Source: Gemmatimonadales bacterium UBA2975 (GTDB taxonomy: Bacteria > Gemmatimonadota > Gemmatimonadetes > Longimicrobiales > Gaopeijiaceae). Taken from it: a stretch of 29,072 nt of DNA. This document shows, piece by piece, positions 15,092-22,822 of this stretch. A program made the position numbers and the translations under genes. The notes under the pieces are model-generated. The model did no database searches. It was not told the DNA's origin and saw only the letters and a program-made list of their open reading frames with translations. The stretch covers positions 1 through 29,072 of the forward strand of contig DEAT01000040.1 of NCBI GenBank assembly GCA_002348265.1, read 5' to 3'. Every line of letters starts with the position of its first letter. Within the stretch, counting starts at the first letter, position 1.

Positions 15092-15841
15092 CTGAATATC
15101 TTGTGCACGAACGACGACGGCTATCTCTCCGGAGGGATAGGTGTGCTTCAGCGGGCAGCCTCAACTCTCGGCGATGTTGCAACAGTTGCCCCAGACCGTG
15201 AGCAAAGCGCTACGAGCAACTCCTTGACTCTCCATCAGCCATTAAGGATACGCAGTTCCCAGGATAAAGTATGGGTGGTTGAAGGAACTCCGACGGACTG
15301 CGTGATCCTAGCTGTGAACTCCCTGCTCAAAGAACGCCCCGACCTATGTGTCTCTGGGGTCAATCACGGCTCTAACATGGGTGAAGACGTCCTATATTCG
15401 GGGACCGTAGCTGCGGCGATGGAAGCAACGGTGGCAGGAATTCCGTCCGTAGCCTTCTCTTGGTGTGGGACCTTTCCCGAAGAACTTCAGGCGTGCGAAC
15501 AACTCGTGGCGCGGGTTCTTGGAGAGATTCTGTCTCGGGGGCCGTTCCCGGAAGGCGCACTATTCAATGTCAACTTCCCTGCGATTGATCCAGGAGAAAT
15601 CCAGGGTATAAAAATTACGACGCTTGGTCGTCGTCGCTATGCAGATTCAATCACCCGCGCCAAAGATCCGTCAGGCAAAGAATACCACTGGATTGGCGGC
15701 GGCCAGGTTACCTGGACAGGTTCCGAGAATTCTGATTTTAAGGCAATAGATGATGGCTATGTCTCCGTCACGCCGTTACACCTAGACCTAACCAACTATC
15801 GTCTACTCGAGGACGTGCAGGCGTGGAACCTGACACTGTAA
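15092..15841 (+). CDS. surE: 5'/3'-nucleotidase SurE, probable CTG start
   Basis: SurE is a divalent-metal nucleotidase and exopolyphosphatase linked to stationary-phase survival. The nearest standard start is TTG at 15101, but this would remove the conserved first residues and give MCTNDDG. Reading from CTG at 15092 gives MNILCTNDDG. That places the metal ligands at D8, D9 and S39 and the SGVNHGSN Asn at 91, almost the exact numbering of E. coli SurE. GGAAGAGG at 15075-15082 lies nine bases before the CTG but 18 before the TTG. No ATG, GTG or TTG precedes it in frame. The rest is a full SurE of about 249 residues (EQSATSNSLTLHQPLRI; YSGTVAAAMEATVAGIPSVA). The gene starts five bases after the MerR-like stop and overlaps pcm by 19 bases. 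Confidence 0.93.
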   Translation: MNILCTNDDGYLSGGIGVLQRAASTLGDVATVAPDREQSATSNSLTLHQPLRIRSSQDKVWVVEGTPTDCVILAVNSLLKERPDLCVSGVNHGSNMGEDVLYSGTVAAAMEATVAGIPSVAFSWCGTFPEELQACEQLVARVLGEILSRGPFPEGALFNVNFPAIDPGEIQGIKITTLGRRRYADSITRAKDPSGKEYHWIGGGQVTWTGSENSDFKAIDDGYVSVTPLHLDLTNYRLLEDVQAWNLTL

Positions 15842-16497
15842 GAGATGTCGGCTATGCCGGTTTTAGACGGAAGCTGATAGAAGAGATCCGAAGGCAAGGT
15901 GTCGATGACTTAGAGATCCTTCAGCTTTTTGACAGGGTCCCTAGGCATGAATTCCTCCCAGAGGGGGTTCGACCCCGGGCGTATGAAGACGCTCCAATCC
16001 CAATCGGATTCGGACAGACCGCATCGCAGCCGTCTCTGCAGGCTTATTATCTTTCGATCCTCCGGCCAACGCCTGACGACGTTGTCCTTGAAATTGGTAC
16101 TGGTTGCGGTTTTCTGACAGCGCTTCTTAGCCTAGTGGCGGACCGAGTCTATTCCGTTGAGCGAGTGCGAGAGTTATCGCAACGCTCCCGAAAAGCTCTA
16201 GATCATTTTGGCGTCAAGAATGCAGCACTCCTAGTAGGCGACGGGGCTATCGGCTGGAAAAAATATGCACCATTTGATGTAATCGTCGTATCAGCTTCGT
16301 CACCAACGGTTCCTCAACCGCTGGTGGATCAATTGTCGGATGGTGGGCGGATGCTCATTCCGATTGGAACGAGGGAAGAACAGGAGCTTATCCTCGTGCA
16401 GAAGACCGGTTTTGCGGTAACACAGGAGCCCGTTGGGGGAAACGTGACCTTCGTGCCGCTCTTGAGTCGATTCGCGTGGACAGACGAGCACGGGTAA
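15823..16497 (+). CDS. pcm: Protein-L-isoaspartate O-methyltransferase
   Basis: Pcm methylates damaged L-isoaspartyl residues using S-adenosylmethionine, starting their repair. It is 224 residues. The family motif for substrate and cofactor placement, GFGQTASQP, is at 62-70. The SAM-binding motif I, LEIGTGCGFLTALL, begins at 89, and the acidic motif end VYSVER is at 109-114. The GTG at 15823 lies inside surE (19-base overlap) with GAGGA about ten bases upstream. No later in-frame start would keep the conserved N-terminal helix. surE and pcm are neighbours in many bacteria, including E. coli, where nlpD and rpoS follow; here a membrane protein gene follows instead. Confidence 0.94.
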   Translation: MEPDTVRDVGYAGFRRKLIEEIRRQGVDDLEILQLFDRVPRHEFLPEGVRPRAYEDAPIPIGFGQTASQPSLQAYYLSILRPTPDDVVLEIGTGCGFLTALLSLVADRVYSVERVRELSQRSRKALDHFGVKNAALLVGDGAIGWKKYAPFDVIVVSASSPTVPQPLVDQLSDGGRMLIPIGTREEQELILVQKTGFAVTQEPVGGNVTFVPLLSRFAWTDEHG

Positions 16498-16509
16498 GGG
16501 AAAACACCT

Positions 16510-17163
16510 ATGCAACGTGAGACGATTGAACCAAAACAAGAGGCAGGAAAAGGGACGACCCTCGTCCGACAGAATTTACTTCGAGTCCTCTACGATTGGG
16601 TGCTGCATTGGGCGAAAACGCCATACGCCATCCCCGCGCTCTTTCTTATCTCCGCGGCGGAATCATCGTTTTTTCCGGTGCCTCCGGACCCTCTACTCCT
16701 AGCTCTCTGTCTCGGTGCCAACCGCAAATCATTTCGATTTGCGGCGATCTGCACACTCGCATCCGTCCTGGGTGGAATCGTAGGCTACGGTATCGGAGCG
16801 TGGGGATGGAACGTGACCCAGGATTGGTTTTTTGCCTACGTACCGGGAGTCACCCCTGAGGCGTTTCAGGAGGTTCGTCAGTTCTATGATAACAATGGAT
16901 TCGCAGCAATTTTTCTGGCCGGACTAACGCCTATCCCATATAAGGTGTTCACGCTGGCTTCCGGTGTGTTCAGCATCAACTTCTCTGTCTTTGTTCTAGC
17001 ATCGGTCGTGAGTCGCGGACTTCGCTTCTTTTTGGTCGCAGCGCTCGTGTACCGCTTCGGGCCAACAATCGAGAGATTCATCAACCTACACTTCAACAGG
17101 TTGGTCATCTGCTTTGGCGTGCTCTTTTTAGTTGGCTTTTTGGCAATCGAGTTCTTGCTATAA
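16510..17163 (+). CDS. YqaA/DedA-like membrane protein (VTT/SNARE-associated domain)
   Basis: A 217-residue inner-membrane protein with five or six hydrophobic helices. It contains the VTT (SNARE-associated) features: an E-S-S-F-F-P-V-P-P-D-P-L-L-L re-entrant segment (about 51-64), a glycine-rich G-G-I-V-G-Y-G-I-G-A helix, and the later F-L-A-G-L-T-P-I-P-Y-K-V-F-T-L-A-S-G motif. Proteins of this superfamily include lipid scramblases and undecaprenyl-phosphate carriers (DedA family), but no direct substrate is known for the YqaA branch. A 28-residue polar N-terminal lead precedes the first helix. The ATG at 16510 follows TAAGGG. It is the last gene of the compact cluster, 12 bases after pcm. 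Confidence 0.88.
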   Translation: MQRETIEPKQEAGKGTTLVRQNLLRVLYDWVLHWAKTPYAIPALFLISAAESSFFPVPPDPLLLALCLGANRKSFRFAAICTLASVLGGIVGYGIGAWGWNVTQDWFFAYVPGVTPEAFQEVRQFYDNNGFAAIFLAGLTPIPYKVFTLASGVFSINFSVFVLASVVSRGLRFFLVAALVYRFGPTIERFINLHFNRLVICFGVLFLVGFLAIEFLL

Positions 17164-17274
17164 GATCAAAGCTTTATGAATTGGACATAGATGTGATAGG
17201 GATCCGTGAAGCGTCAGGGACGGCATAGTTCCGGTTGATCGTCAAAAGAAGCTCGGCGAGTTTAATCGGCATTA

Positions 17275-17348
17275 GCCCCCGTAGCTCAGCTGGATAGAGC
17301 GGGCGCCTCCTAAGCGCCAGGCCAGAGGTTCGAATCCTCTCGGGGGCA
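17275..17348 (+). tRNA. tRNA-Arg (anticodon CCT)
   Basis: The acceptor GCCCCCG (17275-17281) pairs with CGGGGGC (17341-17347), and the discriminator is A. The D-arm is AGCTCAGCTGGATAGAGC. The anticodon stem GGCGC/GCGCC encloses CTCCTAA, giving anticodon CCT, which reads AGG. The T-arm is AGAGGTTCGAATCCTCT. No CCA is encoded. A 12-base perfect palindrome CACTGCGCAGTG begins at the last acceptor base. A possible promoter (TTGATC at 17235, TTTAAT at 17261) lies upstream but is weakly spaced. Confidence 0.95.
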
Positions 17349-17401
17349 CTGCGCAGTGACAAAGGTTTTGATGATTCCCGCTTAAAGAGTGCATATCGGT
17401 C

Positions 17402-17455
17402 TTTGTCGCGAAGGACTCGAACCCTCCTAAACAGAGGTGCTGGTTAACCGAGCGG
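17402..17455 (-). other. tRNA-like remnant (3'-half-like)
   Basis: On the minus strand this stretch contains a well-formed T-arm, GAGGG-TTCGAGT-CCTTC (17410-17426), followed by a possible acceptor 3' half GCGACAA. A matching 5' acceptor half and a normal D-arm are not found on the 5' side, and the region holding GGTTAACC does not fold into a proper five-base anticodon stem with T at position 33. It lies 60 bases after tRNA-Arg and just before the SLC12-like gene. It could be a decayed tRNA or an attachment-site scar, or a chance match. Confidence 0.35.
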
Positions 17456-17519
17456 CGCTTTGACAGTCCTGGTAATCGTATGTCATTTATTGCCAGGTGC
17501 ACAGTGGCGGAGGTTTAAC

Positions 17520-19739
17520 ATGACGATGCAGGATACCCAAGGGGGACATGGGTGGGGCACCGCGCCGGTGTTCCTCGCTAGTGTCAGCACGATCTTGGGT
17601 GCGGTCATGTTCCTGCGCTTCGGATATGCCGTGGGGCATACTGGCTTGGTCGGTGCGATCCTGATCATCCTACTAGGTCATATGGTCACCGTCCCGACTG
17701 CATTAGCTATCGCAGAGATCTCGACGAACCGACGGGTCGAAGGTGGGGGCGAGTATTTCATCATTTCTCGCTCGTTCGGCATCACGATCGGTGGTGCCAT
17801 CGGGATCAGTCTCTACATGTCACAGGCAATCTCTGTAGCGTTTTACATGATCGCCTTCGCGGAGGCATTCCAACCACTCACCTCCAGGTTTGAGGAGTTG
17901 TTTGGAATTTCTTTTGATCCTCGATTCATTTCCCTCCCAGCTACTCTGATTCTCGTCGGGGTTGTACTCCGCAAGGGAGCGGACCTAGGAGTCAAGGCGC
18001 TTTGGGTGGTCGCGGGCGTCCTAGCCCTCTCGCTTGCGATGTTCTTCATCGGCTCCGGGCCAGTGTCCATGCAACCTGAGTCGATCAGCTTATTCTCCGA
18101 ACTCGACGACCCTGACACTTTCATGCTGGTCTTCGCGATCGTTTTCCCTGCGTTCACCGGCATGACCGCTGGCGTTGGGCTCTCGGGCGATCTAGCCCAG
18201 CCACGTAAGTCGATTCCGACTGGAATTATGACGGCGACATTCGCCGGTATGCTGGTTTACATGCTAGTAGTGGTGAAGCTCGCCTCGTCGGTGTCGTCGG
18301 AAGGCCTAGCGGATAACTATCTAATCATGAGCGATATAGCGCTGTGGGGACCGATCATCCCGATAGGTCTAGCCTGCGCCACGATCTCGTCAGCAATCGG
18401 CTCTATTTTGGTTGCTCCTCGGACCCTACAAGCACTGGGGAGCGACTCGGTCATTCCGCGTTCGCATTTGAATTCATACGTCGCCGAGGGAGTCGGTGAG
18501 GCCAACGAGCCACGGAACGCGACCCTGGTTACTTCCGCGATCGCCATCGTCTTCGTAATGCTCGGTAACGTAGACATGGTTGCCCGAATCGTGTCCATGT
18601 TCTTCATGGTGACGTACGGAGCGCTCTGTGCTATCTCGTTTTTGGAGCACTTTGCAGCTAGGCCGTCCTATCGACCGAGCTTCAGGTCGAAATGGTACCT
18701 GAGCCTGCTAGGGGCCGTGATGTGCTTGATCCTCATGCTGCAAATGGATCTTCCCTTCGCCCTGGGATCAATCCTGGTCATGGCCTCGCTCTATGAGGGA
18801 ATCCGCCGGAGCCGAGAGGGACAGGCTGACCTTGCCCAGATCTTTCAGGGTGTAATGACTCAGCTGACCCGCCATATGCATATCCGGCTGCAGAAGATGC
18901 CGCTGAACGATTGGCGTCCAAGTGTGATCTCTATTTCGTCCCGTACCTTCGACCGATCGGCCCCACTTCTATTCCTTGAATGGCTCTGCGATCGCTACGG
19001 ATTCGGAACGTATTTTCACTACATCGAGGGACGCCTTGACCAGGAGAACTATGAAGCGAGTCAGGAAGTGCGCGATCGACTGATTGAGGTGGTGCACCAG
19101 AGGAAGGGGGCTATCTACATGGACGCCGTCATAAGCCCCTCTATGACGTCGGCACTAGGTCAAGGACTCCAGATGCCGGGGATCTCTGGTATGTCGAACA
19201 ATTCATTGCTGTTGGAGTTCGGGCGGCACGATGGTCCTGAGGTCATAGAGGAAGTGGTCGGTGGCATACTCATGGCAAGTGTTCCTGGCATGGACCGACT
19301 CGTGCTCCGACACGGTGACAACTTCTTCGGGGCGCGGAAAAGCATCCATGTCTGGCTAACATGGCATGACCCGCAGAACGCGAACCTGATGATTCTCCTC
19401 TCGTACATCCTCCTTGGGCACAAGGACTGGGAGGGCGCTGAGGTGAGCATCTTCGCGGCCTACCCGCAGGCAGAAGTGAGGGAGCGTCGAGAAGAGATCA
19501 ATGAGATGATTTCCGAGGGACGGTTGCTCATCAGTGAGAAGAACGTACGCGTCATCCCTACGGACGGGACCATCGATTTCGAACGACTGGTAGAGGCTCG
19601 TTCCTCAGAGGCCGACCTTGTCATGATCGGGTTCGAGGACAGCCGCCTGCGTCTTAAGGGCGGCGAGGTGTTCTTGGACTACCCTGAGCTTCGTGACGTG
19701 CTCTTCGTGTCGGCTGAGGAGCCGATTTTCATCGACTGA
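17520..19739 (+). CDS. SLC12/APC-superfamily transporter (cation-chloride cotransporter-like)
   Basis: A 739-residue membrane transporter. The ATG at 17520 has GGAGG at 17509-17513; an upstream in-frame start at 17460 would extend into the tRNA-like remnant. The first about 440 residues hold 12 hydrophobic helices of the APC fold. The first helix reads T-I-L-G-A-V-M-F-L-R-F-G-Y-A-V-G (24-39), and RVEGGGEYFIISRSFG lies near 72-87, both close to the cation-chloride cotransporter (SLC12) pattern rather than typical amino acid permeases. A cytoplasmic C-terminal domain of about 290 residues follows, with segments like LVMIGFEDSRLRL, also as in SLC12 proteins. Likely substrates are Na+, K+ and Cl- or an amino acid; sequence alone does not decide. 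In several hand-counted 60-base lines its GC was 52-62%, mostly near 60, slightly above neighbours (52-55%). It follows tRNA-Arg directly. Confidence 0.85.
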   Translation: MTMQDTQGGHGWGTAPVFLASVSTILGAVMFLRFGYAVGHTGLVGAILIILLGHMVTVPTALAIAEISTNRRVEGGGEYFIISRSFGITIGGAIGISLYMSQAISVAFYMIAFAEAFQPLTSRFEELFGISFDPRFISLPATLILVGVVLRKGADLGVKALWVVAGVLALSLAMFFIGSGPVSMQPESISLFSELDDPDTFMLVFAIVFPAFTGMTAGVGLSGDLAQPRKSIPTGIMTATFAGMLVYMLVVVKLASSVSSEGLADNYLIMSDIALWGPIIPIGLACATISSAIGSILVAPRTLQALGSDSVIPRSHLNSYVAEGVGEANEPRNATLVTSAIAIVFVMLGNVDMVARIVSMFFMVTYGALCAISFLEHFAARPSYRPSFRSKWYLSLLGAVMCLILMLQMDLPFALGSILVMASLYEGIRRSREGQADLAQIFQGVMTQLTRHMHIRLQKMPLNDWRPSVISISSRTFDRSAPLLFLEWLCDRYGFGTYFHYIEGRLDQENYEASQEVRDRLIEVVHQRKGAIYMDAVISPSMTSALGQGLQMPGISGMSNNSLLLEFGRHDGPEVIEEVVGGILMASVPGMDRLVLRHGDNFFGARKSIHVWLTWHDPQNANLMILLSYILLGHKDWEGAEVSIFAAYPQAEVRERREEINEMISEGRLLISEKNVRVIPTDGTIDFERLVEARSSEADLVMIGFEDSRLRLKGGEVFLDYPELRDVLFVSAEEPIFID

Positions 19740-19798
19740 GTGGACCATTTTAAATCAGTAACTTACTTGCGGACTATGCGGTGACGGAGATTTGAGCG

Positions 19799-20812
19799 AT
19801 GCACAACATTAAAAGCTGGGAAGGAATGCTTGACCTAACTAAGGTCGCCACGATATCGCTCGCGTTCGTCGTTGCTGCATGCTCTCCACCGGGAAGCTCT
19901 AGGGTTACTCAGGACGTCGAGTCCTCCCTAGTCCAATCGATGCCGTCCGGGGTTGAGGCAATATCTTTTCTCGGAGACACACTTACGCCACCTCTGCAGC
20001 CGGACGATGTCAGAGCGGTATACATGGAGCGTTACGAGGAAGCGGAGCGGGCTCTGGACGTTGCACCCGCCAATGTGGACTCGCTCATCTGGATGGGAAG
20101 AAGGACGGCCTATCTGGGTCGTTACCGGGACGCAATCGATATCTACTCAGAGGCGATTGGATTACATCCGGAAGATGCGCGTTTGTATCGCCACCGTGGG
20201 CATCGGCATCTATCGGTACGCGAGTTAGACAAGGCGATTGCGGACCTAGAACGGGCCGCTGAGTTGACTGAAGGCCGTATGGATGAGGTCGAACCAGACG
20301 GACTCCCGAACGCGATGAACATTCCGACTAGCACACTACAGTTTAATATCTGGTACCACCTGGCTCTGGCACACTATGTTGCGGGTGACTTTGAGGCAGC
20401 GCTCGACGCTCAGCGTAACTGTCTGAAGGTATCAGTCCATCCCGATTCCGTAGTGGCGACATCGTACTGGATGTACATGACCATGAGACGATTAGGGCTC
20501 GAAGACGAGGCTCAAGAACTCCTCGACAGTATTGATGCCGGCATTGAAATTATTGAGTCCGTAGCCTATTTAGATCTACTTCTTCTGTTTAAAGGAGAAC
20601 GGTCACTAGGAGACCTCATCGGGCCTAGTGGTGATGCGGCCACCCTACAAAGCACCACGACCTCGTATGGGCTTGGGGTTTGGCACCTGCTAAACGGCAG
20701 ACTCGACGATGCGCACGGGGTGTGGGAGAGTATTCTCGAAGGGCGGAACCAATGGTCCGCCTTCGGCTACATCTCGGCGGAAGGCGAACTGGCTCGCTCA
20801 GCTGTTCGATGA
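19799..20812 (+). CDS. TPR-repeat lipoprotein
   Basis: A 337-residue predicted lipoprotein with a signal peptide ending VVAAC (Cys28). The ATG at 19799 has GGAGA at 19786-19790; a second ATG at 19826 would give a more usual short n-region but its purine-rich GGAAGG is too close. TPR-like repeats occur at about 80-145: A-L-D-V-A-P-A-N-V-D-S-L-I-W-M-G-R, then G-R-Y-R-D-A-I-D-I-Y-S-E-A-I, then L-Y-R-H-R-G-H-R. A further repeat, Y-H-L-A-L-A-H-Y-V-A-G-D-F-E-A-A-L, lies near 190. No enzymatic motif is visible. It is followed 62 bases later by the Ig-like/LVIVD gene with its own ribosome-binding site, so the two may be co-transcribed and act together at the envelope; that is inference. Confidence 0.82.
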   Translation: MHNIKSWEGMLDLTKVATISLAFVVAACSPPGSSRVTQDVESSLVQSMPSGVEAISFLGDTLTPPLQPDDVRAVYMERYEEAERALDVAPANVDSLIWMGRRTAYLGRYRDAIDIYSEAIGLHPEDARLYRHRGHRHLSVRELDKAIADLERAAELTEGRMDEVEPDGLPNAMNIPTSTLQFNIWYHLALAHYVAGDFEAALDAQRNCLKVSVHPDSVVATSYWMYMTMRRLGLEDEAQELLDSIDAGIEIIESVAYLDLLLLFKGERSLGDLIGPSGDAATLQSTTTSYGLGVWHLLNGRLDDAHGVWESILEGRNQWSAFGYISAEGELARSAVR

Positions 20813-20874
20813 TTCTGGCAAATAGTCCCTTAACACAAATGACCTTTGACTCGCCGCTTTCAGGAGCGTTTTAA

Positions 20875-22797
20875 ATGACTGGCCTCGCAAGCTCTTTTTT
20901 ACTTGCTGCAGTTCTTCAGGTTGCGCCTGCACAAACACAACCTGCACAGATTGTTATATCACCCGAACGTGCAGAAATTGAGGTTGCTGAGACAGCGAGA
21001 TTGACTGTAACAGCTCAAGACGGTGCAGGTCGTGTACTAGACGACCTCCCAGTCCGCTGGGTTGCTTCTACACCGGAACTGGCCTCAGTGAGCGCTGACG
21101 GAGTTGTGACAGGACTGAATCCTGGCATGGCTCGAATCACCGCTGTTGTCGGCAGAAAGCCGGTATCTGTGTCCGTGGTGATCCGGGCTCTTCCGGCTGC
21201 AAGACTCATCGCCAATGTGGGGTCGGACGAACCCTACGCAGGCCAGGTCATTCCAGTCTGGGTTTCGGCGTCAAATCGCCTCGGCGAACCAGTGAAGGGT
21301 CCAGAGCTCATCTGGTCAAGCTCCAATCCGGACATCGCGGCGGTTGACGCCGCGGGATTAGTGTTTGCCCGGCAAGCGGGCTCGGCAACGATTTCGGTCT
21401 CAGGAGAGACTGTTAGCACCAGCATAGAACTCAGAGTTAAGCCAGATCCTGGGATCTCGTATCGGCTAGAGCCAACGGAGTCTAGGGTGCGTACTGGAGA
21501 TGTGATCAGATTCACCGCTACGGCTCAGACCGACTCAGGGGAAAGGGTTAGGGTGTTCCCTGAATGGTCGCTGAGCGGCTTGGGCGCTCAGATCGAGGAT
21601 GAGGCGGGTGAAGGCGTCTTCGTCGCGGAGGAAGCTGGGACGTACCGCGTAAATGCGCGAATGGGTGAGCGAGACGTCCAGAGCGGTGTCGTTGTCGTCG
21701 AGCCGCGTGGCGCAGACGCTCAATTGATTCAGCTCGGTCGTGGAGGAATTTCAGAGCATCATTCAGGCGACGTCTGGGTCTTCGAGGGTGTCGATGGACG
21801 AGACTACGCGTATATCGGAACCTTTATGTGGGATTGGATGAAGGTGTGGGACGTCACAGACCCTTCGAATCCAGTACTCACCGATTCCCTGCAACTGGAC
21901 GCTCGCCGGATTAATGACGTCAAAATCCATCCAAACAATAGACTAGGAATAGTTACTCGAGAGGGAGCGTCTAGTCGAAGAAACGGCATGGTGTTTCTCG
22001 ATCTCAGTACACCGGCCCATCCTGAGATCCTGTCCGAATACACAGAGACCGTGACCGGAGGTGTGCACAACGTCTGGATTTCTGGTGAGCACGAGCTGGT
22101 TTACGCGGTGCACAACGGTACCCGTGCGGTTCACGTTATTGATATCTCCGACCCGGAGACGCCTTTAGAGGTGGGGAGGTGGGGAATAGACAGTGAGCAG
22201 CGCTCCCTGCATGACGTAATGGTTCAAGATGGGTACGCGTATGTCTCCTATTGGGATGACGGGGTAGTGATTCTTGATGTCGGAGCGGGGAGTCACGATG
22301 GCACGCCAACCACTCCAACCTTCGTAAGTCAGTTTAAGTATCCTATCGGAAATACCCACGTGGCATGGCGTTACGGACAGTACCTGTTCGTCGGTGATGA
22401 GATATTTCCAGCAGAGTGGGACGCTAATGGAGCAATCCATGCACGAGGGTATATCCACGTCTTGGATGTGAGTGATATTGAGAATCCTGTGGAAGTAGCT
22501 AAGTACGAGGTGCCTGAAGCTGGGGCGCACAATGTCTGGATTGAGGATGACAAGATGTATGTGGGTTACTATCAGGCAGGTCTTCGGGTAGTGGACATTT
22601 CTGGGGAGCTTCGTGGCGACCTCTATAAGCAAGGCCGAGAAATCGCGACGATCCTGACAACTGACAGCGAAACAACTACTCCAAACTGGCCTATGGCGTG
22701 GGGTGCCCAAGTGTTTAAGGGGAGGATCTATTCATCCGACCTTAATTCAGGACTATGGATTACCGAGCTGAAAGAACGGTCCCGGGTCGTCTTCTAG
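20875..22797 (+). CDS. Secreted protein with bacterial Ig-like (Big2) domains and LVIVD repeats
   Basis: A 640-residue exported protein. The ATG at 20875 has AGGAG at 20862-20866. A signal peptide (likely cut near APA-Q) is followed by about three bacterial Ig-like domains (about 25-105, 110-190, 195-270) with Big2-type phrases such as W-V-A-S-T-P-E-L-A-S-V-S-A-D-G-V-V-T-G and W-S-S-S-N-P-D-I-A-A-V-D-A-A-G. From about 280 to the end come LVIVD repeats, which form a beta-propeller: DVTDPSNPVLTDSLQL, VHVIDISDPETPLEVGRWG, IHVLDVSDIENPVEVAKYE and others. There are no obvious catalytic residues and no C-terminal sorting motif. LVIVD proteins are usually surface or secreted proteins of unknown ligand. 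The TPR lipoprotein upstream is the nearest candidate partner. Confidence 0.9.
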   Translation: MTGLASSFLLAAVLQVAPAQTQPAQIVISPERAEIEVAETARLTVTAQDGAGRVLDDLPVRWVASTPELASVSADGVVTGLNPGMARITAVVGRKPVSVSVVIRALPAARLIANVGSDEPYAGQVIPVWVSASNRLGEPVKGPELIWSSSNPDIAAVDAAGLVFARQAGSATISVSGETVSTSIELRVKPDPGISYRLEPTESRVRTGDVIRFTATAQTDSGERVRVFPEWSLSGLGAQIEDEAGEGVFVAEEAGTYRVNARMGERDVQSGVVVVEPRGADAQLIQLGRGGISEHHSGDVWVFEGVDGRDYAYIGTFMWDWMKVWDVTDPSNPVLTDSLQLDARRINDVKIHPNNRLGIVTREGASSRRNGMVFLDLSTPAHPEILSEYTETVTGGVHNVWISGEHELVYAVHNGTRAVHVIDISDPETPLEVGRWGIDSEQRSLHDVMVQDGYAYVSYWDDGVVILDVGAGSHDGTPTTPTFVSQFKYPIGNTHVAWRYGQYLFVGDEIFPAEWDANGAIHARGYIHVLDVSDIENPVEVAKYEVPEAGAHNVWIEDDKMYVGYYQAGLRVVDISGELRGDLYKQGREIATILTTDSETTTPNWPMAWGAQVFKGRIYSSDLNSGLWITELKERSRVVF

Positions 22798-22822
22798 GAT
22801 CGTTCGAAAAGTTGGCGACTCT

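Noticed and set aside
17347..17358. CACTGCGCAGTG as a terminator for tRNA-Arg
   Set aside because: The stem is at most four bases once a loop is allowed, and no T run follows closely; it is noted only as a palindrome.
17174..17502. Short minus-strand frames with RGFEPLAWR-type and RIRTSGLALR-type sequence
   Set aside because: These are the familiar false proteins read from the antisense strand of a tRNA (tRNA-Arg at 17275-17348).
22165..22710. 181-residue antisense frame under the LVIVD repeats
   Set aside because: The LVIVD repeats on the plus strand explain the region; the antisense reading shows no family motif.
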